Shown: positions 8,988 through 18,787, counted from the first letter of the stretch. The stretch is 64,000 nucleotides of DNA from an uncultured Dehalococcoidia bacterium (GCA_951813535.1 OX638345.1:3464608-3528607), one strand, 5' to 3'. Numbers and translations are program-made. Notes: generated from the sequence alone by a model not told the origin.

Positions 8988-9352
8988 TTATCGGCCGGTA
9001 ATCGGGCCGGTATCGGCGTCAGTTGGGGCGCGTGGAGCCCAGGTTTGGTTTATGGCCGTGGTGGCGGCGTTGGTTCGTCTTATCACGCGGTTCGGCGGTT
9101 CGGTGTGCTCGATGAGCCGGCGAGCCTGGTCGAAGTCAGCGGGCTGGCGGGTCCAGCCACGGTGGTGGGCCTTGAACCATGCAGCCCAATCGCAGCTGCG
9201 TTCTCCGGTGAGGATGCGGAGTGGCCAGGTGGCCCAGATGTAGGGAAGTCCCGGGTATCGGTCACGGTGGGGCCCGGGGAGTTGGATGACCTCGAGTCTA
9301 TGGGCCGTGGCGCCGTCAACGCTACGGCCGGCTGTCAGCTGATTACGAAGTC
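8988..9352 (-). pseudogene. Orphan coding fragment without a start codon
   Basis: An open frame on the minus strand reads like genuine protein: LEVIQLPGPHRDRYPGLPYI, ATWPLRILTGERSCDWAAWF, KAHHRGWTRQPADFDQARRL, ending TDADTGPITGR before TAA at 8988. It begins in phase just after the stop of the DUF2283 gene, with no ATG/GTG/TTG in a good place. The Trp-rich, basic pattern recalls the N-terminus of PD-(D/E)XK-type proteins I have some memory of, but no catalytic motif is present, so no function is assigned. It is probably the N-terminal remnant of a longer gene. Confidence 0.4.
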
Positions 9353-9605
9353 ATGCCACCAGCATGACGTTGATGCCCGACTCTTGGAGGAGGGCATAAA
9401 CCTCTTGGTTCTCTGGGTCGGTGAGGCCGGGAATCTGGCGCTGGGCCACGCCGTCGCTGACGTAGAGGAACTGGATGTTGAGGGGTTTTCCATCGGCGTC
9501 GACGTCCACGAAGGTCGCGTCGTCCACCTCATGGGTGCGTTGGATCTTTCCAGGTTGGATTTGGATATAGGCGGCGTCGGCGTCCGGAAATAGCGTGATT
9601 TCCAT
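9351..9605 (-). CDS. DUF2283 domain protein
   Basis: An 84-residue protein started at the ATG at 9605, with GAGG about 7 bases upstream; a TTG two codons earlier is less likely. The pattern (FPDADAAYIQIQPGKIQRTH, then VDVDADGKPLNIQFLYVSDG) is that of DUF2283, a small beta-rich domain common in bacteria and archaea and often found near toxin-antitoxin or mobile genes. Its biochemical role is unknown. It lies in a run of small minus-strand accessory genes. Confidence 0.75.
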   Translation of the reverse strand: MEITLFPDADAAYIQIQPGKIQRTHEVDDATFVDVDADGKPLNIQFLYVSDGVAQRQIPGLTDPENQEVYALLQESGINVMLVA

Positions 9606-9661
9606 GGTCAACCTCGTAGAGAGGATTGTGTAGTTGTGATGGCGAGGGCGCCGTTGGCGGG

Positions 9662-10420
9662 TCAGGCGGGAGTTGATGCGCTTTCGGCATTCGGCGGGTC
9701 AGAGTGGCCGAGGAGGTCTGCTTCTTTGATGCGTCCTTGCGCGCCGGGCCAGTTGTCGATGTTGGGCACGTCGCGGTCCGGGAACGTTCGCAGGTAGAGG
9801 TTGACTGCTGCGCTCCAGGTAGCGCTGTTGTGTTCACCGTCTGATTGGGTCACCACGCCGTCGCCGAGGTGGTATTTGATTACCAACATGGTGGCGGCGA
9901 CCAGTTGGTCGTAGGGCAACATGTCGGTGTTGCAGCGGCCGTAGCCGGGCGTCTGGCCGGCGGGCAGGTTTTCGCCCCATGAGAGCGGATAACGGAAGTC
10001 GTCGCAACCGTCCTCGCGTGCGTTGAAGGATATTTCTGTTGGTGAGAAGACGGGCTGTGCGTCGGGCTCGTCGGCTGAGCGTTGCAGCGGTTTTCCCCAT
10101 GTGGTGGCGAGGGCTTGGACGTCCTTCGCGATGGCGGCGGTCTGCGTAGAGTTTGGGTCTTTGACCCACCATTGGTGGAGGTATTCACCGTCGAGTCCAT
10201 CGCGTTGCCGGGCGAGTCGTTCGTGTGTGGCGGCAAGCCTCCAGCCGGCGTCGCCGATTGAGGCGAGGCGTTGGGGGCCGCGTTTGTAGTGGTCCTCGTT
10301 GATTGGTATTTGGCGCGGCAGGCGTGGTGAGTTGTACAGCGCGGCGAGCTGGAGGGCGATGTCTATGTCTTCGTCATCGGAGGGTACGTGTTCATTGGAT
10401 GAGCCAGTCGCGTAGTTCAT
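9662..10420 (-). CDS. Hypothetical protein
   Basis: A 252-residue soluble protein with no signal peptide. It has an acidic N-terminus (SDDEDIDIALQLAALYNSP), a central basic-aromatic part (EYLHQWWVKDPNSTQTAAI), and a C-terminal helical part (MLPYDQLVAATMLVIKYHLG). The frame is uninterrupted and composition is protein-like throughout. It lies between the DUF2283 gene and the gene pair at 10640-11372, all on the minus strand. I do not recognise the family. Confidence 0.55.
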   Translation of the reverse strand: MNYATGSSNEHVPSDDEDIDIALQLAALYNSPRLPRQIPINEDHYKRGPQRLASIGDAGWRLAATHERLARQRDGLDGEYLHQWWVKDPNSTQTAAIAKDVQALATTWGKPLQRSADEPDAQPVFSPTEISFNAREDGCDDFRYPLSWGENLPAGQTPGYGRCNTDMLPYDQLVAATMLVIKYHLGDGVVTQSDGEHNSATWSAAVNLYLRTFPDRDVPNIDNWPGAQGRIKEADLLGHSDPPNAESASTPA

Positions 10421-10639
10421 TTCTCATCTCCATGTGTTTTCGCTGGTCGTCGATTCCGGCAGTTCTATCTATTGATTTACCCGGCTGGATGGGAGCGTTT
10501 GTGGCGCCTGTGCAGGATTGGCTCAGACATGGATTCTACGAGCCGGCGTTGGGGCCGGCACGGTTATGCTCATTTACCGTGATTCCGCACAGGGGTTACA
10601 GGAGATCTCCTGCGGGATGCGCCCATAGTTGTGGGGGTG

Positions 10640-11086
10640 TCAGGGATTGGGTTTGTTACCGATAGGCTGGTCCGACCCTGGGGGTGGCTCGTTGAAGTCC
10701 GTGCCTTGTTCCTCGGCGTCCTGCTTGCGCTGGAGCCAGGCGTGCCAGAGCGCGTCCCGTCGGGCTTCGTGGCGCTGGATGACTGGGGTAACGAACCTGG
10801 CGACGAGGGATTGATAGACCATGATGGACACCTGGGTCGTTGGATGAGCCATTTTATCTGACGCCCAGTGCGTCGCGCGTCTTGTTGAGCGTCTCGCGTG
10901 GCGTAGATTCCGGCATTGGATCTCGATGCTTTGCACAAAAACCGTTTCTGAGTTGCTCACCGCTCTGCGGATGTGTTCGTTGGACGGCGGTCTTCTGCCT
11001 TGCTGTGGGCTGAGGAGGTCTCGTCCTGCCTGGATGAGGTTGGCCCATTGGATGGGGGCCGGCATCGGGGTGCCGGGTGTCGTCAT
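10640..11086 (-). CDS. Hypothetical protein, N-terminus HEPN-like, possibly composite
   Basis: The ATG at 11086 overlaps the stop of the gene at 11083 (ATGA), implying coupling. The N-terminus (PAPIQWANLIQAGRDLL, then RPPSNEHIRRAVSNS) resembles the first helices of HEPN-type proteins, where an aromatic-rich helix normally follows. Here the sequence diverges at ETVFVQSIEIQ, so this copy may be truncated. The C-terminal ~70 residues (SIMVYQSLVARFVTPVIQRH, then WHAWLQRKQDAEEQG) look like a separate small helical protein that could start at the ATG near 10855. The HEPN idea is weak. Confidence 0.4.
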   Translation of the reverse strand: MTTPGTPMPAPIQWANLIQAGRDLLSPQQGRRPPSNEHIRRAVSNSETVFVQSIEIQCRNLRHARRSTRRATHWASDKMAHPTTQVSIMVYQSLVARFVTPVIQRHEARRDALWHAWLQRKQDAEEQGTDFNEPPPGSDQPIGNKPNP

Positions 11087-11372
11087 AGGTTCAGATCGCT
11101 GCGGTCGGCGTAGGAGATGTTGGGGTAATGGGGTATCTCCAGTTGTTCGAAGAGGTCGCCCATAGCTCGTCGGAACCGCATGAGGACCTGAGTGTCCAGC
11201 TTGGGGTGGTCGTCTTCGAGGATGACCTGGATGTGGACGTAGTCCTCGTCGTCCGGGCCGGGCCGGTTTTCGGCCGTCACATCATAGATGACGAACTCAT
11301 GGGACAGGTACTTGGGGAGTTCGGCTCTGATGACCCTGGGGATTTTTCCAGTGTCTCGGTGTTGGCGATCAT
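11083..11372 (-). CDS. Hypothetical small protein (frameshift in A-run)
   Basis: The likely product is about 96 residues. It starts MIANTETLEK at the ATG at 11372 behind a GGGG-type site, then needs one extra A in a run of five (plus-strand T5 at 11343-11347) to continue IPRVIRAELPKYLSHEFVIY, then HIQVILEDDHPKLDTQVLMR and YADRSDLNL. The pattern is a compact alpha/beta protein. It is translationally coupled (ATGA) to the HEPN-like gene, so it may be its partner, as in two-gene toxin-antitoxin modules. Family not recognised. Confidence 0.45.
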
Positions 11373-12411
11373 GTTGCCCACCCCTGGGAAATCTGTTGCG
11401 GTTGGATGATATTGGCCACGGGAAGACGGGGCAATCGGCGCGGTTGCGACTTCTTGGTGGCTGGTGGTGCCGCCGGGCGTTTTCCCCCAAACCTGTGGCG
11501 TGTGCTATGCGAAGGCGCCGGTTTTGGCGATGCTGGAGCAGCGAGGGTGCAGGGCCGACTCCGGGGGCAGGGTTTCCTTTTGGTCCATGGTGAACACCGA
11601 GGCTGACGTTTTGGGTGCCGAAGCAATCGACCCGACGTAAATCCCTATTGTGCGAACCACAGTCTCTATCAATAGAGTGGAAGACGACGTTGGACAGCTA
11701 TCTCGCGTTCCATGGCTTGGGTACTCTGGGCAACAGGGAGCCGTCATGACCTATTACCGTTTAGCCGATGTGCTATCCATTGCAGTACGTCGTCTACGCG
11801 GGTGCTAGCAACTATCCCATTTCACCGAGGTCTGGTGGCTTGCAGCCGGATCACAAAAGCGTGATTGGGGTGGTCGCTATGACGATCGGAGTCAAAGGGT
11901 CAGCCGGCAATGGCCGATGTGCGGGATGAGGTCCTGTCTGATGATGTCCGCATAGCGTTCTTGGTCTTGATCCGGGCGGAGCACTGCGTCCTACCTGTAC
12001 CAAGTGCACAACCAGTCGCCGACCGACACCGTGCCCTGACGTGGCAGGTTCCGTTCCACTCCATCTACGAAATCGGCGCAGGCGTTGCTATGCCTGGGAC
12101 TCGGTCCCGTACACGGTCCGGGACCGCCGCCGGCGCACTCCGGTGTCGTGCTTGCCTCGGCTGACGGTTATTTCCCAGACGCTCCTGCGCCTTTTTCGCA
12201 TGGTGCCGGTCATATTTCACCTCGTGGTGGAGGGCGAAATCTAGACCGCCGGAATGGCCACAACTTTGACCGGGGGAGTTGGGCGCCGTTTTCCAGCCTG
12301 AATTTTCTTGCAAAACGGGAGGTTACGCCCGTCGATTACGCTGCTGAAAACAAACAATTCCGCCCGACCCGGTTAGCCGGAACGGTCGGCGGTCTGAACG
12401 GGAGGCAGCTA
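11373..12411. other. Long intergenic stretch, no gene recognised
   Basis: About 1 kb separating minus-strand genes from the plus-strand HTH gene. Several open frames exist, but they have low-complexity Arg/Pro/Ser-rich translations typical of shadow frames in GC-rich DNA. I see no RNA gene or repeat. Confidence 0.4.
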
Positions 12412-12793
12412 ATGAGCATCGGCGAAATCGTCCTGCGCTCGATGCACGAGCACGACCGCAGCCCGGGCTTTCTGGACCGCCAATGCGGCGTGGACGTGGA
12501 GCGCCTCATGCTCCTGATCACGGGACAGGCGGCACCCACCGGCGAAGAACTGGAGGCGCTGGCAGCGGCCATGGGGATCGAGGCTCACGAGCTGGCGCAG
12601 TCGGATGAAGCTCCGGCCGTGGCCGATGTGCACCCGCTGAGGTGTTACACCGTGCGGGAGGTGGCCGCCCTGCTGCAGGTGAGCGAAGACACGGTCCGGA
12701 AGGAGATGAGTACCGGCGCTCTTCGCTACATCGTCGTAGGCGCGCGCGCATCGCATCCCCCACGCCGCGCTGCAGTGGAGGGTATCGTTCTGA
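12412..12793 (+). CDS. Helix-turn-helix regulator, XRE-like plus excisionase-type HTH (frameshift)
   Basis: The ATG at 12412 follows GGGAGG at ideal spacing. Residues about 1-65 are a Cro/XRE-like helical domain (RQCGVDVERLMLLITGQAAP, TGEELEALAAAMGIEAHELA). Residues about 75-126 are an HTH_17-type domain (YTVREVAALLQVSEDTVRKE, then MSTGALRYIVVGAR). The ending RIPHAALQWRVSF, expected for this family, is in another frame. The shift falls in a GCGCGCGC run at 12740-12750, where loss of one GC unit would explain it. Two DNA-binding modules in one small protein suggest a regulator of a mobile element. Confidence 0.65.
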
Positions 12794-13040
12794 CCTCCGG
12801 TTCACCGTCAACGGGACTATTCCGCCCCCTGCCGGGCTTTTCGGACGCATGTCCGATGCGACGGCCCGAGTCTCGGCAGGGGGTCCTTAAGGGCGTGTAT
12901 CACACGTCTCGGGAAATCAGACACGGACTTGGGAAAGGCGAAGGGCGCCTTTCGTGCTCAATCCGGCGGCTCCGGAGGCACGGACTTGGAAACGGCCGGA
13001 ATCGCAGCGTATGGCGGGCGCCATGCTTAATGAGTCCTAC

Positions 13041-13523
13041 TTAGTTCCGTAGGGTCGGAGTCACGGACTTGCCAGTGTGCGGCCTGGCCGCTATCCCCTG
13101 CTCTTCTTTTCGGAGCTCGGGCCAGGATGATGAGCCGGGGTTCCGCTGGCCAGGCCGGACAGCGGCGCAGGTCTCGGCAACGTAGGAGCCGGCGTACTCT
13201 GCGCCCTGCTGGACGACGTTGGCGCGGTAGGCGCAGGGGCGGGTGGGGTGGGAATGACGGGTGCCGACCCTGGCTCAGGCCAGCTGTGTCGGCGGGAACA
13301 GTGGGCAGTCTGGGTGGCGGCATCCCAGCGTAGCGGGGTTATCCCGGGACAGGCAGGCCTGGTGGACGGCCCTGCTGCATAGCCAGCACCAGATGCCACC
13401 GATGATGTTGGTCTCGTCGTCGCGCTCTACGACGAGGACGGCGCGGGCTGAGCCGCAGCCCCAGCACATCTCGCGGAACTGGTTGGCGTCAGGGTCGTTG
13501 ATGAACGGCGGCGTGGCGTGCAT
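13041..13523 (-). pseudogene. Cysteine-rich zinc-binding protein with in-frame TGA
   Basis: The first 82 residues carry paired metal ligands: CWGC, then CWLCSRAVHQAC, then CRHPDC, like a small zinc ribbon or B-box-type domain. A TGA at 13275 follows PPTQLA. The same frame stays open for 77 more codons with protein-like sequence (PCAYRANVVQQGAEYAGSYV, AETCAAVRPGQRNPG), ending TAA at 13041. The TGA may be a nonsense mutation, or the second part may be a remnant. No Sec-insertion element was recognised. Function unknown; protein or nucleic-acid binding is possible. Confidence 0.45.
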
Positions 13524-14278
13524 GGTGTCGGTCGCTTTCAGTTCGCTGCGCCGGGGTTGCGGTCTGGCCTCGGGGGAATGATGCCTTGGGGCGTGTCACG
13601 TTCTTCCCGCGGACGTTCGCGAACTCTGCACAAATCTCTCACGAACTACCCGCTCATTTCCACTTAGTTTTCACAATGCGGCCGTACAATGCGAAGCACG
13701 TCAAGTTTCTCGTCGGGCCATCCGCTTTCCGGGTGTTCACAACCATAACTCAGGGGAAATCTTCTCATACGGCATACCGGTCAGACCCATAAATGTCCAG
13801 CAGCCTCGGCACCCCGACGTTACACCGGCGCACGCGGCGGCGGTCCCCATAACCGGAACCACCGCCGATATTATTGCCGGAAGTCCGAAATTGGGTCGCA
13901 ATCAGGTCACCGTGTTCCGGTACAGGCTGGCGTCGGTCTAGGCGCCGTAGTAGTTGCCGATGCGGATACTGGCAAATCTGCTCATCGGCGGCGTGAGCAC
14001 ACGACTGCCCGCGCTTTGGGTTCAGCTGTCCTCAGCTCGGGTGAAGATGGGCAGCACATCGCAAAGGTGTGTCGGGTCGTGTACCGGGTGGCAGGCTCGT
14101 TCAACGAGGGTTGTGTTGATTAACCGCGGCTGTGTTTCGAACCGCGATTTGAACTGAGGCATCGACGTCATGACCCAAGGCTATGCCGGGGAAAGCCGGA
14201 ATTTAATTCCTGAACGGATCGTGAGCGCTTTCCGACCGTGATAGACTGCGCAGACTTGTCGGCGGCCGAGGAGTTAGA
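13524..14278. other. Intergenic stretch, no gene recognised
   Basis: About 750 bases with a lower G+C patch (13600-13800). No convincing gene, tRNA or repeat was seen. The end of the stretch contains the GAGGAG ribosome binding site of the next gene. Confidence 0.4.
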
Positions 14279-14923
14279 GTGCGCAACCGACTCCCCATAT
14301 CAGCACTGTGCATCCTGGTCATAGCCGGTTTCGCCGCGCTGGTATCAAGGGATTGTATTGGCGGGTCATATGGCGGCGTGGATCCAGCCGTCCATGGGGA
14401 TGGCAATGCAGAGGCTGCTGCTGGCGCGGTGTTGTCCGCAGCGGTAGCTTCGAGCATAGCGTTGAGTTTTGCCTTATTTGCGTACAAACCACGCCGGTTG
14501 ATTATCCTTGTGGGCACCAGCATTGCAGCCTATGGTGGCGTGCTCGCGACTAAGGATGCCACGTCGGGAGGTGGTCTTGAAGGCTTGGTTTTGCTCCCGA
14601 TGATTCCGATAGGGGGCTGGGCCGCAATTGTCTTCTTCACGGCCGGATCGCAACTTAGATCCCTCGGAGTCGCGTTCGTGAGCGGGATGTCGGCATGGCT
14701 AGGTTGGCTTGCCATCATTATCGGAGTATTGGCCAATTACGAAATCTGCATCGGTTTCTTCGGAACAACTTGCCCTGAGCCGGAACCTGTGGACATTTTC
14801 CCGTTCGCCCTGATCGCGGGAGGAGTGCCGCCGCTTTTGGCTGCTGTGGCTGCCAGATTCGTTGGTGATTGGTATCGGCCCCCGCGCGACGCCGACGACA
14901 CGAAGCAGGGCAAAGTTCATTGA
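14279..14923 (+). CDS. Multi-pass membrane protein of unknown function
   Basis: A 214-residue protein from a GTG start with GAGGAG about 7 bases upstream. Hydrophobic segments lie at about residues 5-22 (signal/TM), 45-68 (AAGAVLSAAVASSIALSFAL), 73-90, 100-122 (LVLLPMIPIGGWAAIVFF), 130-152 and 175-195, so four to six membrane spans are likely. The tail is short and charged (GDWYRPPRDADDTKQGKVH). No transporter or enzyme signature was seen. It converges with the small gene at 14917-15137, overlapping by a few bases. Confidence 0.7.
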   Translation: MRNRLPISALCILVIAGFAALVSRDCIGGSYGGVDPAVHGDGNAEAAAGAVLSAAVASSIALSFALFAYKPRRLIILVGTSIAAYGGVLATKDATSGGGLEGLVLLPMIPIGGWAAIVFFTAGSQLRSLGVAFVSGMSAWLGWLAIIIGVLANYEICIGFFGTTCPEPEPVDIFPFALIAGGVPPLLAAVAARFVGDWYRPPRDADDTKQGKVH

Positions 14924-15137
14924 CGGGAATCAAGGACGGTCTCCCGTAGCGCCACACTGGTTGAACAGTCTCGTATGTACAGGTTGCTGGAGTCGGAGAG
15001 CCGTAACAATCGACGTCCTCGTCAATGAGGGACAAGGTCCCTTCGACGCCCATGCGGTCGACGCCGCGCAGGTAGTCCCGGGCGTAGCGGCGGCAGATGC
15101 GCCGGACCAGCCAGTAGTGGAGTTTCGCGATCAGCAT
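14917..15137 (-). CDS. Small hypothetical protein (frameshift)
   Basis: The ATG at 15137 follows GAGGGG at good spacing. The start (MLIAKLHYWLVRRICRRYAR) is a basic amphipathic helix that might bind membrane or nucleic acid, followed by GVEGTLSLIDEDVDCYG. A one-base shift near 15000 then gives SDSSNLYIRDCSTSVALRET, ending in TGA at 14917, a far better ending than the alternative frame, which runs 200 bases into the opposite gene. It is last in a minus-strand run of broken genes. Family unknown. Confidence 0.4.
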
Positions 15138-15154
15138 AGTCGTCCCCTCGGCCG

Positions 15155-16355
15155 TTACTGGTCAGCCCTGGTGATGTTCACGGTGTAGACCCGGGCGGCG
15201 CCGTCCTGGGCAGTGACCATGATTGTGATGGTGGTGACGCCCCCGTCCAGCTCGACCTGTGCGCCGGTGGGCGTGGTGCTGGCGAGCGCGTTGGTTGGAT
15301 TGGTCGCGACGGTAAAGACCGCGCCGGGGTTGGCGGGCATGGGCTCGACGAAGGTGCGTTCGGTGGAGTGGGGCACCGACACGTTGTAGCTGTAGACGCC
15401 TGGCGAGAAGCGGGGAGACCATTCGTCAGGTGATGTGCCGCCCAGCATCAGGCCGGACAGCATGGGGTCGTCGGACAGCGGGTCCCGCACCTCCTACCGG
15501 ACCCTGATGTCCAGCGTTGTGCCCACCAGGGCGCCGGTGAGGTTGTCCCAGGTGGCCTGGTCGGCGGCCTGGGGGTAGATGACCAGAGGCTGGTCCGCCC
15601 AGGCCAGGTGTCCCATCTGTCCGGTGGGCTGGACGTATCTGACGTAGTTGCCGGCCCGCAGGACCTCGGCGGCGGTGGCCTGGTAAACCAACCGGTCGGA
15701 CGAGCTCTCACTCCCAGGCTGGGTCGGCATTTTGGGCAGGAGGCCATCCGACGCGTGGACAAGGGCCAGCCCCACGTGAGCCGTGTCGGCGGTTATTGCC
15801 GCCGCGCCCGTCTTGATGATGGCCACCTCCTTGCCCATGATGTAGCGCCCCGGTCCCGGCGCGGACACCACTCGTACCCTCTGAGTGCCCAGGCGCCTGA
15901 TGTCGTGGGCGTTGAGGGTGGCGCTGGATTCGAGGACATCGCTGGCCGGCAGGTTGCCGGCCACGTTGACCGGCTTGTCCGCCAGAATGGGGTCGTTGTT
16001 GCCGTCCAGGGCCCAGCCGGACACTCCGGCTCGCACCCTGCGTCCACGGCGGCGCGGTCTAGGCCTCCAGTGCCGGTTCCGCCTCCGGAGGTCAGCGTGG
16101 AGGTGCTCTCGGTTCCGGTGTCAGTCTGGCCGACCACGCTGAGGGTGTTACCGGCGGTGGTGGCCGACTTGTAGTAGGGTCCCAGGATGTCGCTGGCGTC
16201 GATGCCAGCGCCGTCGAAGGCTGGAATGCAGCGGGCGGGCGTCCCTGCTCGGGTACCGCGCCGCCCGGGGCCATCACGACCGCGCTGGCGGTCAGGGCTA
16301 TTGCCCCGGCCACTGCCAGCGTGGGTACCGTGCTCAGGATGTGCTTCCGGTTCAT
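15155..16355 (-). pseudogene. Secreted protein with cadherin-like C-terminal domain, broken frame
   Basis: The ATG at 16355 overlaps the upstream stop (ATGA). The start is a signal peptide (STVPTLAVAGAIALTASAVV). The reading then changes frame near 16270 (to AFDGAGIDASDILGPYYKSA) and near 16045 (to RAGVSGWALDGNNDPILADK), each fitting a one-base loss. A TAG at 15494-15496 precedes the last ~110 codons, which form a cadherin-like beta-sandwich (SPGVYSYNVSVPHSTERTFV to ARVYTVNI), ending TAA at 15155. The middle (RYIMGKEVAIIKTG, HVGLALVHASDGL) suggests a multi-domain exported protein. It is either degraded or poorly sequenced; partner of the upstream gene. Confidence 0.6.
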
Positions 16356-17593
16356 CTCAGGCTCCATTCCCCGCCCATGAGCTCGGCGCGCCAGGGGTTG
16401 AGGGAGACGTAGAGTTTGTAAGGGGTTCCCGCGATGTCCAGTTCGACGTCGGGGTCGCCGGTGGCGAGAGCGAAGGCGCTGCGGGCGTTGAAGGGAGATC
16501 CGGTCTGGCGGATGTCGGAGAGCCCGTCGGGCGCAGGTCGGCCCGGATGGCAAAGGCGACGTGGCCGTCTTGGTCGGAGTTGGGTATCACCACGTGGCCG
16601 GAGACGGTGCTGGATGCCCCCGCCCGCATCTCGGCACCGTCGAATGAGCCGTCAGTGCTCACGGAGGCGTAGAGGGTCCGCACTGGCGGCAGGGGAGTGG
16701 GACCGCTGCGGTCGGTCCAGTCAATGAAGGGTTGTTCGGTGAGCGCCTTGACCCCCACGGTCGCGGCGCGCTGCCACCGCAGGCGGAGCCCGTCGCAGTG
16801 CGGCATCGGCGCGACCTCCAGGTGCAGCAGCGCGGAGCGGTAGTTGGCGTCGATTGTGTCGCTCGCCAGGAGGATGCGGCCGCTGGCGTCGTGCAGGGAG
16901 ACATAGGCCACATCCTGCTGCCACCGGGCGTCGGGCATGGGCATCCGGGCCAGCTCGGTGTGGCTGTCGTTCCCGCTGTCGGGACCGGTGCGTATGCTCA
17001 GGTACCCCGATACCACGGCATCCGCCGGCACGTCCAGCGCGGCCATCCCGTCCGCGTCGATGGCCACCGGTCGTCCCTTCCGGTGGTTCCAGCCGGTTGC
17101 GGCCGTGACAAGCAGGGCCGGCTCGGGCGTGGCCGTCGGCGGAGGATCCGGCGTCGGCGTGGTGGTCGGCACGAACACGTAGGGATCGGTTGCCACGGTG
17201 CCGTCCGCGGCGAACCCCGGCGGCATGATCGCCATGATCCGGGTGGGTGTGGGTTCCGGCGTGGCGGTGGGGGCGATCTCGTCGCGGCCGTGCTGGTCGG
17301 TCAGGGTGGGGTCGACGCTGTAGGTCTGACTGTCTGCCTCATGGATCAAGTAGCGGTCCTGGAGTTCTCCGCCCTGGTTGTACACGCCGCTCTCCACGTC
17401 CAGGTTGATCTCGGCGATGACGCAGCCGCCGGTCCTAGCGCGTCAGCCGGCTATGCAGGAATGAGCCTGTCTCCGGTGCGTTCAGCGCCTCCGTGGCGTT
17501 GCCGCTCAGGGCCCAAGCTACCCGGGCGACCAGCAAGATGATGGCCAGCGCGGCCGCTGCGGTGATGAGCAGGGTGCCGGTGCGGATGTTCAT
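16352..17593 (-). pseudogene. Membrane-anchored extracellular protein, broken frame
   Basis: It starts with an N-terminal membrane anchor (TGTLLITAAAALAIILLVAR). A frameshift near 17445 leads into GCVIAEINLDVESGVYNQGG, then two Thr/Pro-rich linkers typical of exported proteins around beta-rich domains (ADAVVSGYLSIRTGPDSGND, VAYVSLHDASGRILLASDTI, SGHVVIPNSDQDGHVAFAIR). A second shift near 16520 (C3 where C4 is needed) restores ATGDPDVELDIAGTPYKLYV and the stop TGA, which overlaps the ATG of the next gene. The two are co-translated and probably form one surface complex. Family unknown. Confidence 0.6.
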
Positions 17594-17721
17594 GTGGTTG
17601 TCACCGTTGATCGGGATGCTGCGCAGGATGGCGTTTACGGCGTTCGTTTCCCGGGGAACCGATAATTCCCTCGCTCCCAACGAGAAATGCGCTGCGAGTG
17701 GCTCCTGCGCATCGATTTGGC

Positions 17722-18432
17722 CTACTGCTGGGGTTCCTCGGCCTGGGGCAGGTCAGGCAGGGGCACGTCGCCGGCCAGCAGCATCCAGCCCATGCGGCCC
17801 TTGGTCTGGTGCCACTGGTCCTCTTCCTAGCAGAGGTTGTCTGCGTAGAGGCGCACCAGGGCGCTAACCACCACCGACACGTCGGTCATGATGTCGGCCT
17901 CGATGATCTCCAGGGACGACGTCAGGCCCCGCTGCTTGTAGCAGTCGGGCATCTCGTCGACGAAGTGTGTGAAGGCGTACTGGAATGGCAGCGGCGTGGG
18001 CCGGTCAGGCAAGAGCGCCGGAGCCGAGTCGTCTCAGGCGTGGCTTCGACCACCGCGGCGTTGCTCGGGATCAGCACGATGATTGAGATCAGTGCCCCCG
18101 TTGGGACCCCGATCAGGTATCGCTTGGCGCAGTACTTCGCAGGAAGACGCTCCAAGAGCCCTTCTTTCAGCACCGGTTGTTTGGACCCGCGGCGGGGCAG
18201 ATCGGTCTCCGCGTTGGGGATCCCCCAGACATGGGTCTTATTGGGGCCGGTTTCGTTCTGGTTAACCGCGGGAAAATGCACCTCCAGCGTTGAGAGGGGG
18301 GAGCGCGTAGCCCACCGGGGATATGCCAACCACCAAGGCGAGCATGGTGGGGTTGCTGAACACACCGCCGTAGATGGCGGCCTGGACGCGTTCATCGTCG
18401 GTCCCGACCGTTGTCTTCCGGCGGGTCAACAT
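17722..18432 (-). pseudogene. Two-span membrane protein with frameshifts and in-frame TAG
   Basis: Reading from the ATG at 18432: MLTRRKTTVGTDDERVQAAI, a hydrophobic span (NPTMLALVVGISPVGYALP), a shift near 18300, KTHVWGIPNAETDLPRRGSK, a second span (GVPTGALISIIVLIPSNAAV), a shift near 18030 to PLPFQYAFTHFVDEMPDCYK and DVSVVVSALVRLYADNLC, then TAG at 17827 and 33 more in-frame codons (EEDQWHQTKGRMGWMLLAGD) to a TAG at 17722. At least three breaks suggest decay or sequence errors. It precedes the two broken secreted genes on the same strand. Function unknown. Confidence 0.5.
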
Positions 18433-18787
18433 GGGCTGGATTGTTGACAACCCGAAAGAGTGCGGCAAGGGGGTTTGTCACAGGCGTTCACATATTTGAG
18501 TAGGCAACAACGGGATCCGCCTCTACGTTGTCGCGTGCGCGGGATGGATTGTTGTCGTTTCAACCGGTCGCGGTCGCTTACGTCACGCAGGTTTGGCCAC
18601 GATTTCAAAACGTGACGAATACCCGGATTCAAGGGCGGACAGGTGATATAGTGCCCGCGGCGGCCGGGATGCGGCGGGTAATTGGCCCGCAGCTGCGTTG
18701 AGGTTTGGAGAGAGGCCGTCCCGTCTTCACGGCCGTGCTGCGCCGCCGCTTCCGAACCGTTACGCTGACTCGTTGAGGACTGCCCGC

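Noticed and set aside
12085-12411. Upstream extension of the HTH gene
   Set aside because: The frame is open, but the translation is not protein-like and the ATG at 12412 has an ideal GGGAGG site.
15608-16174. Plus-strand frame of 188 codons in the 15-16 kb block
   Set aside because: Antisense to the secreted-protein reading, which shows a signal peptide and a cadherin-like domain.
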